In this document: piece by piece, positions 57,193-64,000 of the stretch
Position numbering within the stretch: the first letter of the stretch is position 1
Layout: every line of letters starts with the position of its first letter
From: Galbitalea sp036271795
GTDB taxonomy: Bacteria > Actinomycetota > Actinomycetes > Actinomycetales > Microbacteriaceae
DNA: 64,000 nt
Assembly (NCBI GenBank): GCA_036271795.1
Contig: DATAZY010000087.1
Location: 35,887-99,886 of the forward strand
Reading direction: 5' to 3'
Position numbers and translations under genes: made by a program
Notes under the pieces: model-generated
What the model was told of the DNA's origin: nothing
The model's input: only the letters and a program-made list of their open reading frames with translations
Databases searched by the model: none

Positions 57193-57936
57193 GTGGGTCG
57201 ATTCGACGGCAAGACCGCGCTCGTGACCGGGGCCAGCCGCGGCATCGGCCTGGCAATCGCCCAGCGCCTCGTCGACGACGGTGCCCGCGTCGTGATTACT
57301 GCGCGCGGGCAGGAGACCCTCGATGCCGCCGTCGCCGAACTCGGCGGGCCTGCGCACGCAATCGGCGTAGCCGGTAAAGCCGACAACTCCGACCATCGAG
57401 CCGAGGTCTTCGCCACTATCTCGCGCGAGTTCGGCTCGCTCGACTTCCTGGTCAACAACGCGGGCATCAACCCTGCGTATGGCAAGGCAATCGACATCTC
57501 AGACGATGCCGTCCGCAAGATCTTCGAGGTCAACGTCCTGGGCGGCCTGGCCTGGACTCGCGATGCGGTCGCCGCCGGTCTGTCCACAGCGGTCGTCAAC
57601 ATCGCATCCATCGCTGGCGTCACGGCCGCACCCGGCATCGCCCTCTACGGCGTCTCGAAGGCGGCGATTATCAATCTAACAACCCAGCTCGCTTACGAGC
57701 TCGCTCCGCGGATCCGAGTCAACGCCGTCGCTCCCGCCGTCATCAAGACCGACTTCGCGAAGGCGCTCTATGAAGGCCGAGAGGCTGAGGTGTCGGCGAC
57801 CTATCCACTGAAGCGGCTCGGCGTTCCGGGCGATGTCTCCGGGCCGGTCACGTTCCTGCTGTCGGACGACGCGGCCTGGATCACCGGGCAGACGATCATC
57901 ATCGACGGCGGCGGCTCCCTGGCCCCCGTGCTGTGA
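57193..57936 (+). CDS. Short-chain dehydrogenase/reductase
   Basis: 247 residues from GTG 57193 with AGGAGG six bases before it. Classical SDR: TGASRGIG cofactor loop, VNNAG, catalytic Ser in NIASIAG, and YGVSK (Tyr-x3-Lys). C-terminal AAWITGQTIIIDGGGSL is the usual end. Transcribed with the following tetR gene (TGATG overlap). The long frame from 56710 is shadow of the esterase. Substrate unknown; 3-oxoacyl or steroid alcohols are typical of this context. Confidence 0.92.
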   Translation: MGRFDGKTALVTGASRGIGLAIAQRLVDDGARVVITARGQETLDAAVAELGGPAHAIGVAGKADNSDHRAEVFATISREFGSLDFLVNNAGINPAYGKAIDISDDAVRKIFEVNVLGGLAWTRDAVAAGLSTAVVNIASIAGVTAAPGIALYGVSKAAIINLTTQLAYELAPRIRVNAVAPAVIKTDFAKALYEGREAEVSATYPLKRLGVPGDVSGPVTFLLSDDAAWITGQTIIIDGGGSLAPVL

Positions 57937-58529
57937 TGAGCGAGGCAAGCACGACGGCGCCAATCCCCGAGAAGCTCATGCACGCCTCCGTCGAGCTGTT
58001 CGCGGAGCACGGTTACGCGCAGACGAGCGTCCAGCAGATCGTGGATTCGGCGGGCGTCACCAAAGGCGCGCTTTACCACTACTTCAAATCAAAGGATGAC
58101 CTGCTCTTCGACATCTACGACAGGATCCTGTCGCTGCAGCGGGAACATCTGGACGAGATCGTCGCGCGCGGCGAGGATCCGGTGCGCACCATCCGGCTCG
58201 TCTGCGAGGACGTCATCGTCACATCGATCGAGTGGATGCACGAGGGCACGGTTTTCTTTCGTTCGCAGCATATGCTCACCGCTGCGCGACAGCAGGAGGT
58301 CAAGCGACGTCGGCGTGAGTACAACGACGCGTTCGAGGCGATCCTCGAGCGCGGCCGCGGCGACGGACTGTTTCGCACCGACATCCCGCCCGCCATCCTG
58401 ATCGCCAACTTTTTCTCCGACGTGCACTATCTCGGGCAGTGGTACTCGCCGGGCGGGCTGCTCTCGAAGGAGCAGGTCGCGAGCGAGCTGACCGATCTCT
58501 ATCTCGCGGGTCTCACCGCGAGACCGTAG
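57936..58529 (+). CDS. TetR-family transcriptional regulator
   Basis: 197 residues from ATG 57936, sharing one base with the SDR stop. The N-terminal HTH (LMHASVELFAEHGYAQTSVQQIVDSAGVTKGALYHYFKSKDDLL) is close to KstR2/FadR-type regulators, and the C-terminal domain is an all-helical ligand pocket with IEWMHEGTVFFRSQHMLTAARQQEVK. Likely ligand: an acyl-CoA. It probably represses the SDR genes and the divergent esterase through the palindrome at 57123-57138. Confidence 0.92.
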   Translation: MSEASTTAPIPEKLMHASVELFAEHGYAQTSVQQIVDSAGVTKGALYHYFKSKDDLLFDIYDRILSLQREHLDEIVARGEDPVRTIRLVCEDVIVTSIEWMHEGTVFFRSQHMLTAARQQEVKRRRREYNDAFEAILERGRGDGLFRTDIPPAILIANFFSDVHYLGQWYSPGGLLSKEQVASELTDLYLAGLTARP

Positions 58530-58556
58530 CCAACTGACAAATCAAGGAGTCACCAA

Positions 58557-59297
58557 ATGAAGCTCGATGGACAGGTCGCCCTGGTGTCCGGCGGCGCCCG
58601 CGGGATGGGTGAAACCCACACCCGGGCACTCCTCGCCGAAGGTGCACGGGTCGTGATTGCCGACATCCTCGACGAGCAGGGCGAGAAGCTCGCGAAGGAC
58701 CTTGGCGCGGACGCCCACTTTGTGCACCTCGATGTGACCAGCGAGCAGAGCTGGTCGGATGCGATCGCAGCCGCCGAGAAGGCGTTCGGCCCGGTGTCGA
58801 TCCTGGTCAACAACGCGGGCATCGCCCATGGTGCGCCCCTCGAGCAGTACACGCTCGAGATGTGGAACGCGATTATCGCGGTCAACCAGACGGGCGTCTT
58901 TCTCGGCATGCGTGCAGTCGTCGCGGGGATGAAGAAGCTGAAGCACGGCTCGATCATCAACATCTCGTCGGTCGAGGGTCTGCGCGGAGGTGCGTATCTG
59001 CACGGCTATGTCGCCTCCAAGTTCGCGGTGCGTGGCCTGACGAAGTCCGCCTCGCAGGAGCTCGGCGGCTTCGGCATCCGGGTCAACTCCGTGCACCCCG
59101 GTTACATCGCGACGCCGATGACCACGGACATCGACTCCAAGCAGTTGCAGATCCCCCAACACCGCCCCGGCAAGCCGGAGGAGGTCTCGAAGATGATCGT
59201 GTTCCTGGCGAGCGACGACTCGTCCTATTCGACGGGCGCGGAATTCGTCGTCGATGGCGGTATGACCGCCGGCATCCCGCACCGCACGGGCAACTGA
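58557..59297 (+). CDS. SDR of the 3-alpha/20-beta-hydroxysteroid dehydrogenase type
   Basis: 246 residues from ATG 58557. SGGARGMGETHTRALLAEGARVVIADI at the start, VNNAGIAHGAPLEQYTLEMWNAIIAVNQTGVFLGMRA, catalytic Ser in NISSVEGLRG and Tyr-x3-Lys in YVASK. The GARGMGE cofactor loop and AVNQTGVFLG are typical of actinobacterial hydroxysteroid dehydrogenases. Part of the tetR-controlled cluster; its stop overlaps the next ATG by one base. Confidence 0.92.
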   Translation: MKLDGQVALVSGGARGMGETHTRALLAEGARVVIADILDEQGEKLAKDLGADAHFVHLDVTSEQSWSDAIAAAEKAFGPVSILVNNAGIAHGAPLEQYTLEMWNAIIAVNQTGVFLGMRAVVAGMKKLKHGSIINISSVEGLRGGAYLHGYVASKFAVRGLTKSASQELGGFGIRVNSVHPGYIATPMTTDIDSKQLQIPQHRPGKPEEVSKMIVFLASDDSSYSTGAEFVVDGGMTAGIPHRTGN

Positions 59298-59710
59298 TGC
59301 CGGAGACGGGCGACGGCGCGATCTGGCCCAGGGGATACTGGCGTACCTGGAAACCGATCGTCGGTGCAAGCTATGCGACCACGCTGACCAAGCTCCGCGC
59401 CTGGTCGACCGTCGTCACGACCATCCTCTACGTGATCGCGGTCGTGATGCTCGTGTACTACTTCGCGGTGGTTCGGTCGGGAACCCTGTATGCCGCGACA
59501 TTCATTCTGCTGATTCCGTGGGCGGTCGTGGTCGGCGTCATCGAGTTGCAGCGCCGACGCCTCGCGAAAACCATGCAACGAAATCTGGCCGCACACGGCA
59601 AACCGGTCAGCGAGCTGCCGACGTTCGGCGACGTACAGTTCCTCCGGTGGAAACGCGACCACGGAGTGAGCACAGAGGATCTCGAGGACAGTGCCCCGCG
59701 CGCGAGCTAA
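59297..59710 (+). CDS. Hypothetical membrane protein, two spans
   Basis: 137 residues from ATG 59297 (TGATG overlap with the SDR). Two adjacent spans (about 37-55 and 62-82), then a charged soluble tail with QRRRLAKTMQRNLAAHGKPVSELPTFGDVQFLRWKRDHGVSTEDLEDS. No known motif is seen. Because it is translationally linked to the SDR, it may serve the same pathway, for instance by holding enzymes at the membrane, but this is unsupported. Confidence 0.7.
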   Translation: MPETGDGAIWPRGYWRTWKPIVGASYATTLTKLRAWSTVVTTILYVIAVVMLVYYFAVVRSGTLYAATFILLIPWAVVVGVIELQRRRLAKTMQRNLAAHGKPVSELPTFGDVQFLRWKRDHGVSTEDLEDSAPRAS

Positions 59711-60192
59711 TCCCCGCGTGCTTCGAATCGCCGGATGAGGCGATAGACGATGATCAGGGGGATCAGGCCGATCACGCCGAAGGACATGTCGATCAGCTGC
59801 CAGCCGAACGGGATGCGCCGAATCGGCCCTGCGATGGCGGCGAGCGGGATGATGCAGACGCAGGCGATCATTCCGAACTGCACGACCCAGATGTTGCGAA
59901 CCGGGTCGCGCAGCGGTCCGATGAACGCGACCGCGATCATCAGGTGCGCGAACGCCAGCCAGTCCGTCCCGTAGAAGATGAACGGGTACTTCGCGTTCGT
60001 GGCGTCGACGCCGTCGTGAACGCGATCAACCCACTGCACCAGAGAGGGCAGCAGGTGTTGAACGCCGAGCGAGTGCAACACGCTCGAGCCGAGCTGCAAC
60101 TCGGCGGCGAGCGGGAAGGCCGTGATCCCCGAAATCGCCAGGCAGACGATGAACAGAATCAGCCATCCGCGGATCGCGCCCGTTGTTTTCAC
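59707..60192 (-). CDS. Hypothetical membrane protein, four spans
   Basis: 161 residues from GTG 60192, overlapping the upstream gene's stop (GTGA). Four spans (about 8-26, 70-85, 95-113, 128-148). The extracellular loop includes LGVQHLLPSLVQWVDRVHDGVDATNAKYPFIFYGTDWLAF. The ORF beginning 16 codons earlier has no start signal. I recognise no function. Its last four bases overlap the convergent stop at 59710. Confidence 0.72.
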   Translation of the reverse strand: MKTTGAIRGWLILFIVCLAISGITAFPLAAELQLGSSVLHSLGVQHLLPSLVQWVDRVHDGVDATNAKYPFIFYGTDWLAFAHLMIAVAFIGPLRDPVRNIWVVQFGMIACVCIIPLAAIAGPIRRIPFGWQLIDMSFGVIGLIPLIIVYRLIRRFEARGD

Positions 60193-60752
60193 TGGCTCGG
60201 CTTCGATCGAGGGCGACGGGCAACAACCCAGGCCATCCATGCGACCGCACCAACCAGTTCAAGAATCCACACGACCGGACCAGTCGTAGCCAGAATGGCG
60301 GTCAGCCCGTAGAGTCCCTCGGCTATGAGCACGACCGCCGGAGCGGCGGCACCGAGCATCACGAGCAGCGTTCGACCAGAGCCAAGCCACGTTGCCGCCA
60401 CCCCGACCGCGATCCCGGCCGGGATCGCGATGATCGTCCAGATGTTGAGAACCGAGTACGGATAGCCGCGAATCTCCGATACGACCCCATAGGAGGCGTT
60501 GAGCAGGAAGAATCCGAGGACGCCGAAGACGATCGACGGCACGCGTGGGACGCGCGCTAGCCTCACGGCGACCAGAATCACAACGAACCAGGGTCCTGCC
60601 GCATTCGCCAGCGAGCGGAGAGCGTCGGGCAGGAACTGCTGAGCCGGAGAGGTAAGCCCACCGATGACCACCGCAACCAGCACAACTGCGGCAAGCGCCC
60701 TCAGAGTGTGCGATGGGGTTCCGAACGTCCGAACCGGCCAGGTGCTTCCCAC
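60189..60752 (-). CDS. DUF6518-like membrane protein
   Basis: 187 residues with five or six spans, including FFLLNASYGVVSEIRGYPYSVLNIWTIIAIPAGIAVGVAATWLG, which fits the DUF6518 family in my recollection. Co-transcribed with the following four-span protein. No known activity. Confidence 0.7.
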   Translation of the reverse strand: MGSTWPVRTFGTPSHTLRALAAVVLVAVVIGGLTSPAQQFLPDALRSLANAAGPWFVVILVAVRLARVPRVPSIVFGVLGFFLLNASYGVVSEIRGYPYSVLNIWTIIAIPAGIAVGVAATWLGSGRTLLVMLGAAAPAVVLIAEGLYGLTAILATTGPVVWILELVGAVAWMAWVVARRPRSKPSQ

Positions 60753-60889
60753 GATTCCAGCCTAGGTTGCCCTCTTCTTCGGTCTCGTCGCTCGCAGGGA
60801 TGATTCCTTCCCGCGAGAGTGCTGTTTCGCACCTTCCGAGCGGCTGGGAAGGGCGAAAACTCCCATCTTGCGGTGCGAGGATGGGACAC

Positions 60890-61261
60890 ATGGCTGACGA
60901 GACTCCCATCGCATACGAAGCGCTCCCCAAGGGCACGCCCGTTCTCTCCACGACGGGCACCGAAATCGGAATCGTCGAGCACGTGCTCGCGGATGCATCC
61001 CTCGACCTGTTCGACGGCATCGTGGTGAAGACCTCGTCCGGGCTTCGATTCGTGACCGCCGACCAGGTGGGACAGATCACTACTGCGGCAGTGCACAGTG
61101 ACGTTCCGGATGCGGACATCCCGAACCTGCAGCAACCACACTCCGGCGACGCGGTGTACGCGGCCGACCCCGAGCAGAACACGGGCAGCGAAATCAATGA
61201 GTGGTTCGGCCGGCACTTTCTGCGAGAGCACTGGACCCGCCAGCGCAATGACAACGAGTAG
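60890..61261 (+). CDS. Hypothetical PRC-barrel-like protein
   Basis: 123 residues from ATG 60890. A small beta-rich front (AYEALPKGTPVLSTTGTEIGIVEHVLADASLDLFDGIVVKTSSGLRFVTADQVGQITTAAVHSDV) looks like a PRC-barrel or DUF2171-type domain, and the C-terminus is helical with EQNTGSEINEWFGRHFLREHWTRQRND. No signal or span is present. Isolated and divergent from the DUF6518 gene over about 135 bp; function unknown. Confidence 0.7.
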   Translation: MADETPIAYEALPKGTPVLSTTGTEIGIVEHVLADASLDLFDGIVVKTSSGLRFVTADQVGQITTAAVHSDVPDADIPNLQQPHSGDAVYAADPEQNTGSEINEWFGRHFLREHWTRQRNDNE

Positions 61262-61272
61262 CCGGCGCGACC

Positions 61273-61770
61273 CTAGTCTCCCAGCAGAACGTTGATCCGG
61301 TCGTCGAGATAGCGTTCCAGCGGAAGGACGCCTGGCTCGACTTCGCCGAAGCGCACGAAGACAACGCCGTCACGAACGGTGAGCGGCTCGCTTCCTGAGG
61401 CGAGACTCGCGTCGTCGAGCGCGATCGGAGCCCAGCCGTGGTTGATCGTTTCGCCGCGGGGAAAGTTGCCGTGCGCTGCGGCTGCGCGGATTGAACGGCG
61501 CTCCTCCCCCGCCGCGGACCGGTTGACGGCCGCTCGCCCCGGCTGCACCGCGCGCGTGACCTGACCGGTCGAGTACAGCCCGCCATCGCGATCGACCAGC
61601 AGCACCCCCAGCCGCCATGCTCGCCCTGTGGGCACGAGCGAATCGGATGCGCCCAGCCCGAGCAACCCGCGGGAATGCTTCCAGACGGCGAGGCTCTCGT
61701 CGTGCACGCCCGCCGTTTCGAGCCGAGAGATGGTGCGCGCAAGCAGTGCGGCGAGCTCGGGTGAAACCAC
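61273..61770 (-). CDS. Conserved hypothetical protein
   Basis: 165 residues from GTG 61770, which shares one base with the MaoC stop. Soluble, beginning with a short helix (PELAALLARTISRLE), then a region RAVQPGRAAVNRSAAGEERRSIRAAAAHGNFPRGETINHGW and an acidic end. I cannot name a family. Coupled to the MaoC gene and thus probably part of the same operon. Confidence 0.65.
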   Translation of the reverse strand: MVSPELAALLARTISRLETAGVHDESLAVWKHSRGLLGLGASDSLVPTGRAWRLGVLLVDRDGGLYSTGQVTRAVQPGRAAVNRSAAGEERRSIRAAAAHGNFPRGETINHGWAPIALDDASLASGSEPLTVRDGVVFVRFGEVEPGVLPLERYLDDRINVLLGD

Positions 61771-62228
61771 TAGCTCTCGAGCACGAACAGCGCGATCGAT
61801 TCCGCGACCAGTGCGGGCTTCTCCGAGCCTTCGAGCTCGATCGTCACGGTCGACTCGACCCGCACGCCCTGCGCCGCCGGTGTAACCGCGGTGATCTGCG
61901 AGCTGGCTCGGATGCGACTGTCGACCGGGACCACGCCGAGGAACCGCACTCTGTCCAGCCCGTAGTTGATGACCATGGGGCTGTTCTCGATCGTGGTGAT
62001 TCCGAACAGCAGGTCCGAGATCAGCGAGAGGGTCAGAAACCCGTGGGCGATGGTCGTGCCGAAAGGTCCGGCCGCAGCGCGTTCGGGGTCGACATGGATC
62101 CACTGGTGGTCGTCCGTCGCATCCGCGAACTGGTCGATCCGATGCTGGTCGATGGTCATCCAGTCGCTTGTCTCGGGCGCGGATCCGATTGCTGCTTCGA
62201 GGTCGGCGACCGACGCGTAGTGCGTCAC
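61770..62228 (-). CDS. MaoC-family enoyl-CoA hydratase
   Basis: 152 residues from GTG 62228, overlapping the SDR stop by four bases. Hotdog-fold hydratase 2: WMTIDQHRIDQFADATDDHQWIHVDPERAAAGPFGTTIAHGFLTLSL, with the catalytic Asp/His dyad in ATDDHQWIHVD. Hydrates trans-2-enoyl-CoA to 3-hydroxyacyl-CoA. Works with the adjacent acyl-CoA dehydrogenase and SDR in a beta-oxidation-like set. Confidence 0.92.
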   Translation of the reverse strand: MTHYASVADLEAAIGSAPETSDWMTIDQHRIDQFADATDDHQWIHVDPERAAAGPFGTTIAHGFLTLSLISDLLFGITTIENSPMVINYGLDRVRFLGVVPVDSRIRASSQITAVTPAAQGVRVESTVTIELEGSEKPALVAESIALFVLES

Positions 62229-62980
62229 GCCTTCGGCCCACCCGCCACGTAGAGAACCTGGCCCGACACGAACGACGCCTCGTCACTCACGAAGAAGGAT
62301 GCCGCAGCCGCGATGTCTTCCGGCTTACCCGCTCGTCCGACCGGGATCTCCTGTGCTGCGGCCGCCATGAAGTCGGCGAATGGCACGTGCATCCGTTCGG
62401 CCGTCTGCCTGAGCATGTCGGTCTCGATGAACCCGGGGGCGATCGCGTTCGCCGTCACGTTGTAACGACCGAGTTCGATCGCCAGGGTCTTCGTGAACCC
62501 CTGGATGCCGGCCTTCGCGGCCGAGTAGTTCGCCTGGCCGCGGTTGCCGAGAGCCGAGGTGCTCGACAGGCTGACGATGCGGCCCCAGTTCGCCTCGACC
62601 TGGTACTTCTGCACCTCGTGCGACATCAGGAATGCACCACGCAGGTGCACTCCCATCACGGCATCCCAGTCGTCCACGCTCATCTTGAACAGCAGGTTGT
62701 CGCGCAGGATGCCCGCGTTGTTGATCAGAATGGTCGGAGCGCCGAGCTCGTCCGCGATGCGCTTCACCGCGGTCGTTACCGCTTCCTGGTCTGCTACATC
62801 AGCTCCGACACCGATGGCCTCGCCACCGGCCTCGCGAATCGCCTCGACGGTGTCGACCGTGTCGTCTTCGCGGAGGTCGATCACACCGACCCGATTGCCG
62901 TCGCTGGCCAGTCGGAGCGCGATCGCGGCGCCGATCCCTCGTCCGGCACCCGTGACGATCGCGGTTCGCTTGTCTGTCAT
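62225..62980 (-). CDS. SDR, 3-oxoacyl reductase/3-hydroxyacyl dehydrogenase type
   Basis: 251 residues from ATG 62980 (purine-rich GAGAGA upstream; the 13-codon extension to 63019 overlaps the dehydrogenase end and is not used). TGAGRGIG loop, INNAGILRDNLLFKMSVDDWDAVMGVHLRGAF, catalytic Ser in SLSSTSALG and Tyr-x3-Lys in YSAAK. It follows the acyl-CoA dehydrogenase gene and precedes maoC, so the three probably perform dehydrogenation, hydration and oxidation of an acyl-CoA. Confidence 0.92.
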   Translation of the reverse strand: MTDKRTAIVTGAGRGIGAAIALRLASDGNRVGVIDLREDDTVDTVEAIREAGGEAIGVGADVADQEAVTTAVKRIADELGAPTILINNAGILRDNLLFKMSVDDWDAVMGVHLRGAFLMSHEVQKYQVEANWGRIVSLSSTSALGNRGQANYSAAKAGIQGFTKTLAIELGRYNVTANAIAPGFIETDMLRQTAERMHVPFADFMAAAAQEIPVGRAGKPEDIAAAASFFVSDEASFVSGQVLYVAGGPKA

Positions 62981-62999
62981 GGTCTCTCTTTCTTGTCGG

Positions 63000-64000
63000 T
63001 TACTGGCGAAGCTCGGCACGGCCGAGCGAGTTCAGGTGTACTTCGTCTGGGCCATCCGCGAGGCGCAGGGCGCGAGCTCCGGCCGCGAACTCGGCGAGCA
63101 GATTGTCTTGCGACAGCCCGCCGGCGCCGAACAGCTGCATCATCCGGTCGAGGATCCGCTCCGCCATGCGCGGCAGGGCGATCTTGATCGACTGGATCTC
63201 GGCATGGGCAGCGCGATTGCCGACGGTGTCCATGAGCCAGGCGGTCTTCAGCACCAACAGTCGATTCGCCTCGATCTCGGTGCGCGCCTCGGCGAACCAC
63301 TCGCGAATCACTCCCTGCTCGGCCAAAGGGCGTCCGAAAGCGATCCGGCTGTTGGCCCGTGCGCGTCCGAGATCGAGCGCGCGTTCGGCCATCCCGAGCA
63401 GTCGCATGCAGTGGTGGATGCGGCCGGGCCCGAGCCTGGCCTGGGCCATCGCGAACCCCTCGCCCTCGCCGCCGAGCACGTTGCTGACGGGCACTCGAAC
63501 TCCGTCGAAGCGCACCTCAGCGTGCCCGCCGTGATCGCGATCGTTGTAGCCGAACACTGTCAGCGGGCGAACGATCGTGAGACCTGCGGTGTCTCGCGGC
63601 ACGAGAACCATGGTCTGCTGGCGATGCCGGTCGGCGCTCGGATCCGTCTTGCCCATCACGATGAACAGCGCGGCTCCCGGGTTCATTGCACCCGTCGACC
63701 ACCACTTTCTGCCGGTGATCACGAACTCGTCACCATCGCGCTCGATCCTGGTCGCGATGGTGGTGGCGTCCGAGGATGCGACATCCGGTTCGGTCATGGA
63801 GAACGACGAACGGATGCTGCCATCCAGCAGCGGAGCGAGCCAGTGCTCCTTCTGCGCCGGGGTTCCGAACGCGGACAGGAGCTCCATGTTGCCGGTGTCC
63901 GGCGCGGCACAGTTGGTCGCAGCCGGGCCCAGCTTCGGGCTCCGGCCGAGCAGTTCGCAGAGCGGCGCATACTGCAGGTTCGTGAGGCCGGCACCATCCG
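63000..64000 (-). CDS. Acyl-CoA dehydrogenase (N-terminus beyond window)
   Basis: The open frame runs to the right edge, so the first residues are not in the window. Visible motifs: SFSMTEPDVASSDATTIATRIERDGDEFVITGRKWWSTGAMNPG for FAD and substrate binding, RIAFGRPLAEQGVIREWFAEARTEIEA and ILDRMMQLFGAGGLSQDNLLAEF for the C-terminal helical bundle. Members oxidise acyl-CoA to 2-enoyl-CoA with an electron-transfer flavoprotein. It resembles the long-chain (FadE/ACAD10-11-like) branch and starts the SDR-maoC group. Confidence 0.93.
   Translation of the reverse strand, partial: DGAGLTNLQYAPLCELLGRSPKLGPAATNCAAPDTGNMELLSAFGTPAQKEHWLAPLLDGSIRSSFSMTEPDVASSDATTIATRIERDGDEFVITGRKWWSTGAMNPGAALFIVMGKTDPSADRHRQQTMVLVPRDTAGLTIVRPLTVFGYNDRDHGGHAEVRFDGVRVPVSNVLGGEGEGFAMAQARLGPGRIHHCMRLLGMAERALDLGRARANSRIAFGRPLAEQGVIREWFAEARTEIEANRLLVLKTAWLMDTVGNRAAHAEIQSIKIALPRMAERILDRMMQLFGAGGLSQDNLLAEFAAGARALRLADGPDEVHLNSLGRAELRQ

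Noticed and set aside
1..64000. CRISPR array or rRNA genes
   Set aside because: No regularly spaced direct repeats with unique spacers, and no rRNA-like segments, were seen anywhere.

Overview
The window looks like chromosomal DNA of a high-GC actinobacterium, most likely of the Microbacteriaceae or close relatives. The evidence is the high GC content, many GTG/TTG starts and 4-nt start/stop overlaps, a mycothiol biosynthesis gene (mshD), the actinobacterial order ygfZ - nitrobindin - glnR - mshD - ppk - mutT1 - pst (partly parallel to the M. tuberculosis glnR-mshD-pst neighbourhood), a SigK/RskA pair and a DipZ protein. No rRNA, CRISPR array or phage structural gene is visible.

Layout. 1-11.4 kb: ygfZ (its C-terminus lies outside the window), a nitrobindin-like gene carrying a mobile-looking repeat, two tiny membrane proteins, glnR-mshD, then phosphate storage and uptake (ppk, mutT1, pstSCAB). 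pstS is preceded by a three-unit PHO-box array and ppk by a degenerate two-unit version. 11.4-18.6 kb: sigK/rskA, two tandem Tat-type arylsulfotransferase-like proteins, a hypothetical gene and dipZ. 18.7-25.8 kb: a roughly 7.1-kb integrated element in tRNA-Lys(TTT), bounded by 47-bp direct repeats. It carries a tyrosine integrase, a winged-helix replication-relaxation-like protein, a 120-bp hairpin, an XRE regulator and a five-gene export cassette (small secreted Cys protein, Cys-rich lipoprotein, peptidoglycan-binding adaptor, ABC ATPase, FtsX-type permease). This is the best candidate for an undescribed system.

25.9-36.4 kb: a second ECF sigma factor with a membrane partner, a PadR/membrane pair, a MarR/quinone-oxidoreductase divergent pair around a 42-bp palindrome, ycnI, an aldose epimerase, gadB, and the one-carbon genes folD and glyA; glyA is preceded by a recognisable ZTP riboswitch. 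36.4-41.1 kb: a tightly overlapped operon (NCS1 permease, isochorismatase-like hydrolase, GntR regulator, ADP-ribosylglycohydrolase-like protein, PfkB kinase) that reads as an uncharacterised nucleoside or ribosyl-compound salvage route. 41.2-50.9 kb: an MFS exporter, purU, and an amino-sugar block (nagA, nagB, ROK kinase, ABC importer, ROK repressor with two matching operator sites).

51.1-54.1 kb: an extracytoplasmic flavin electron-transfer module (FMN-binding-type lipoprotein, ApbE, and an RnfD/NqrB-like membrane domain fused to a flavin reductase). 54.1-55.9 kb: icd and a thioesterase, divergent around a palindrome. 55.9-64 kb: a lipid or steroid-type catabolic region (serine hydrolase, SDRs, TetR regulator with a candidate operator, MaoC dehydratase, acyl-CoA dehydrogenase cut by the window end) interleaved with small membrane and hypothetical proteins.

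All assignments come from reading motifs by eye. No database search, alignment or folding program was run.
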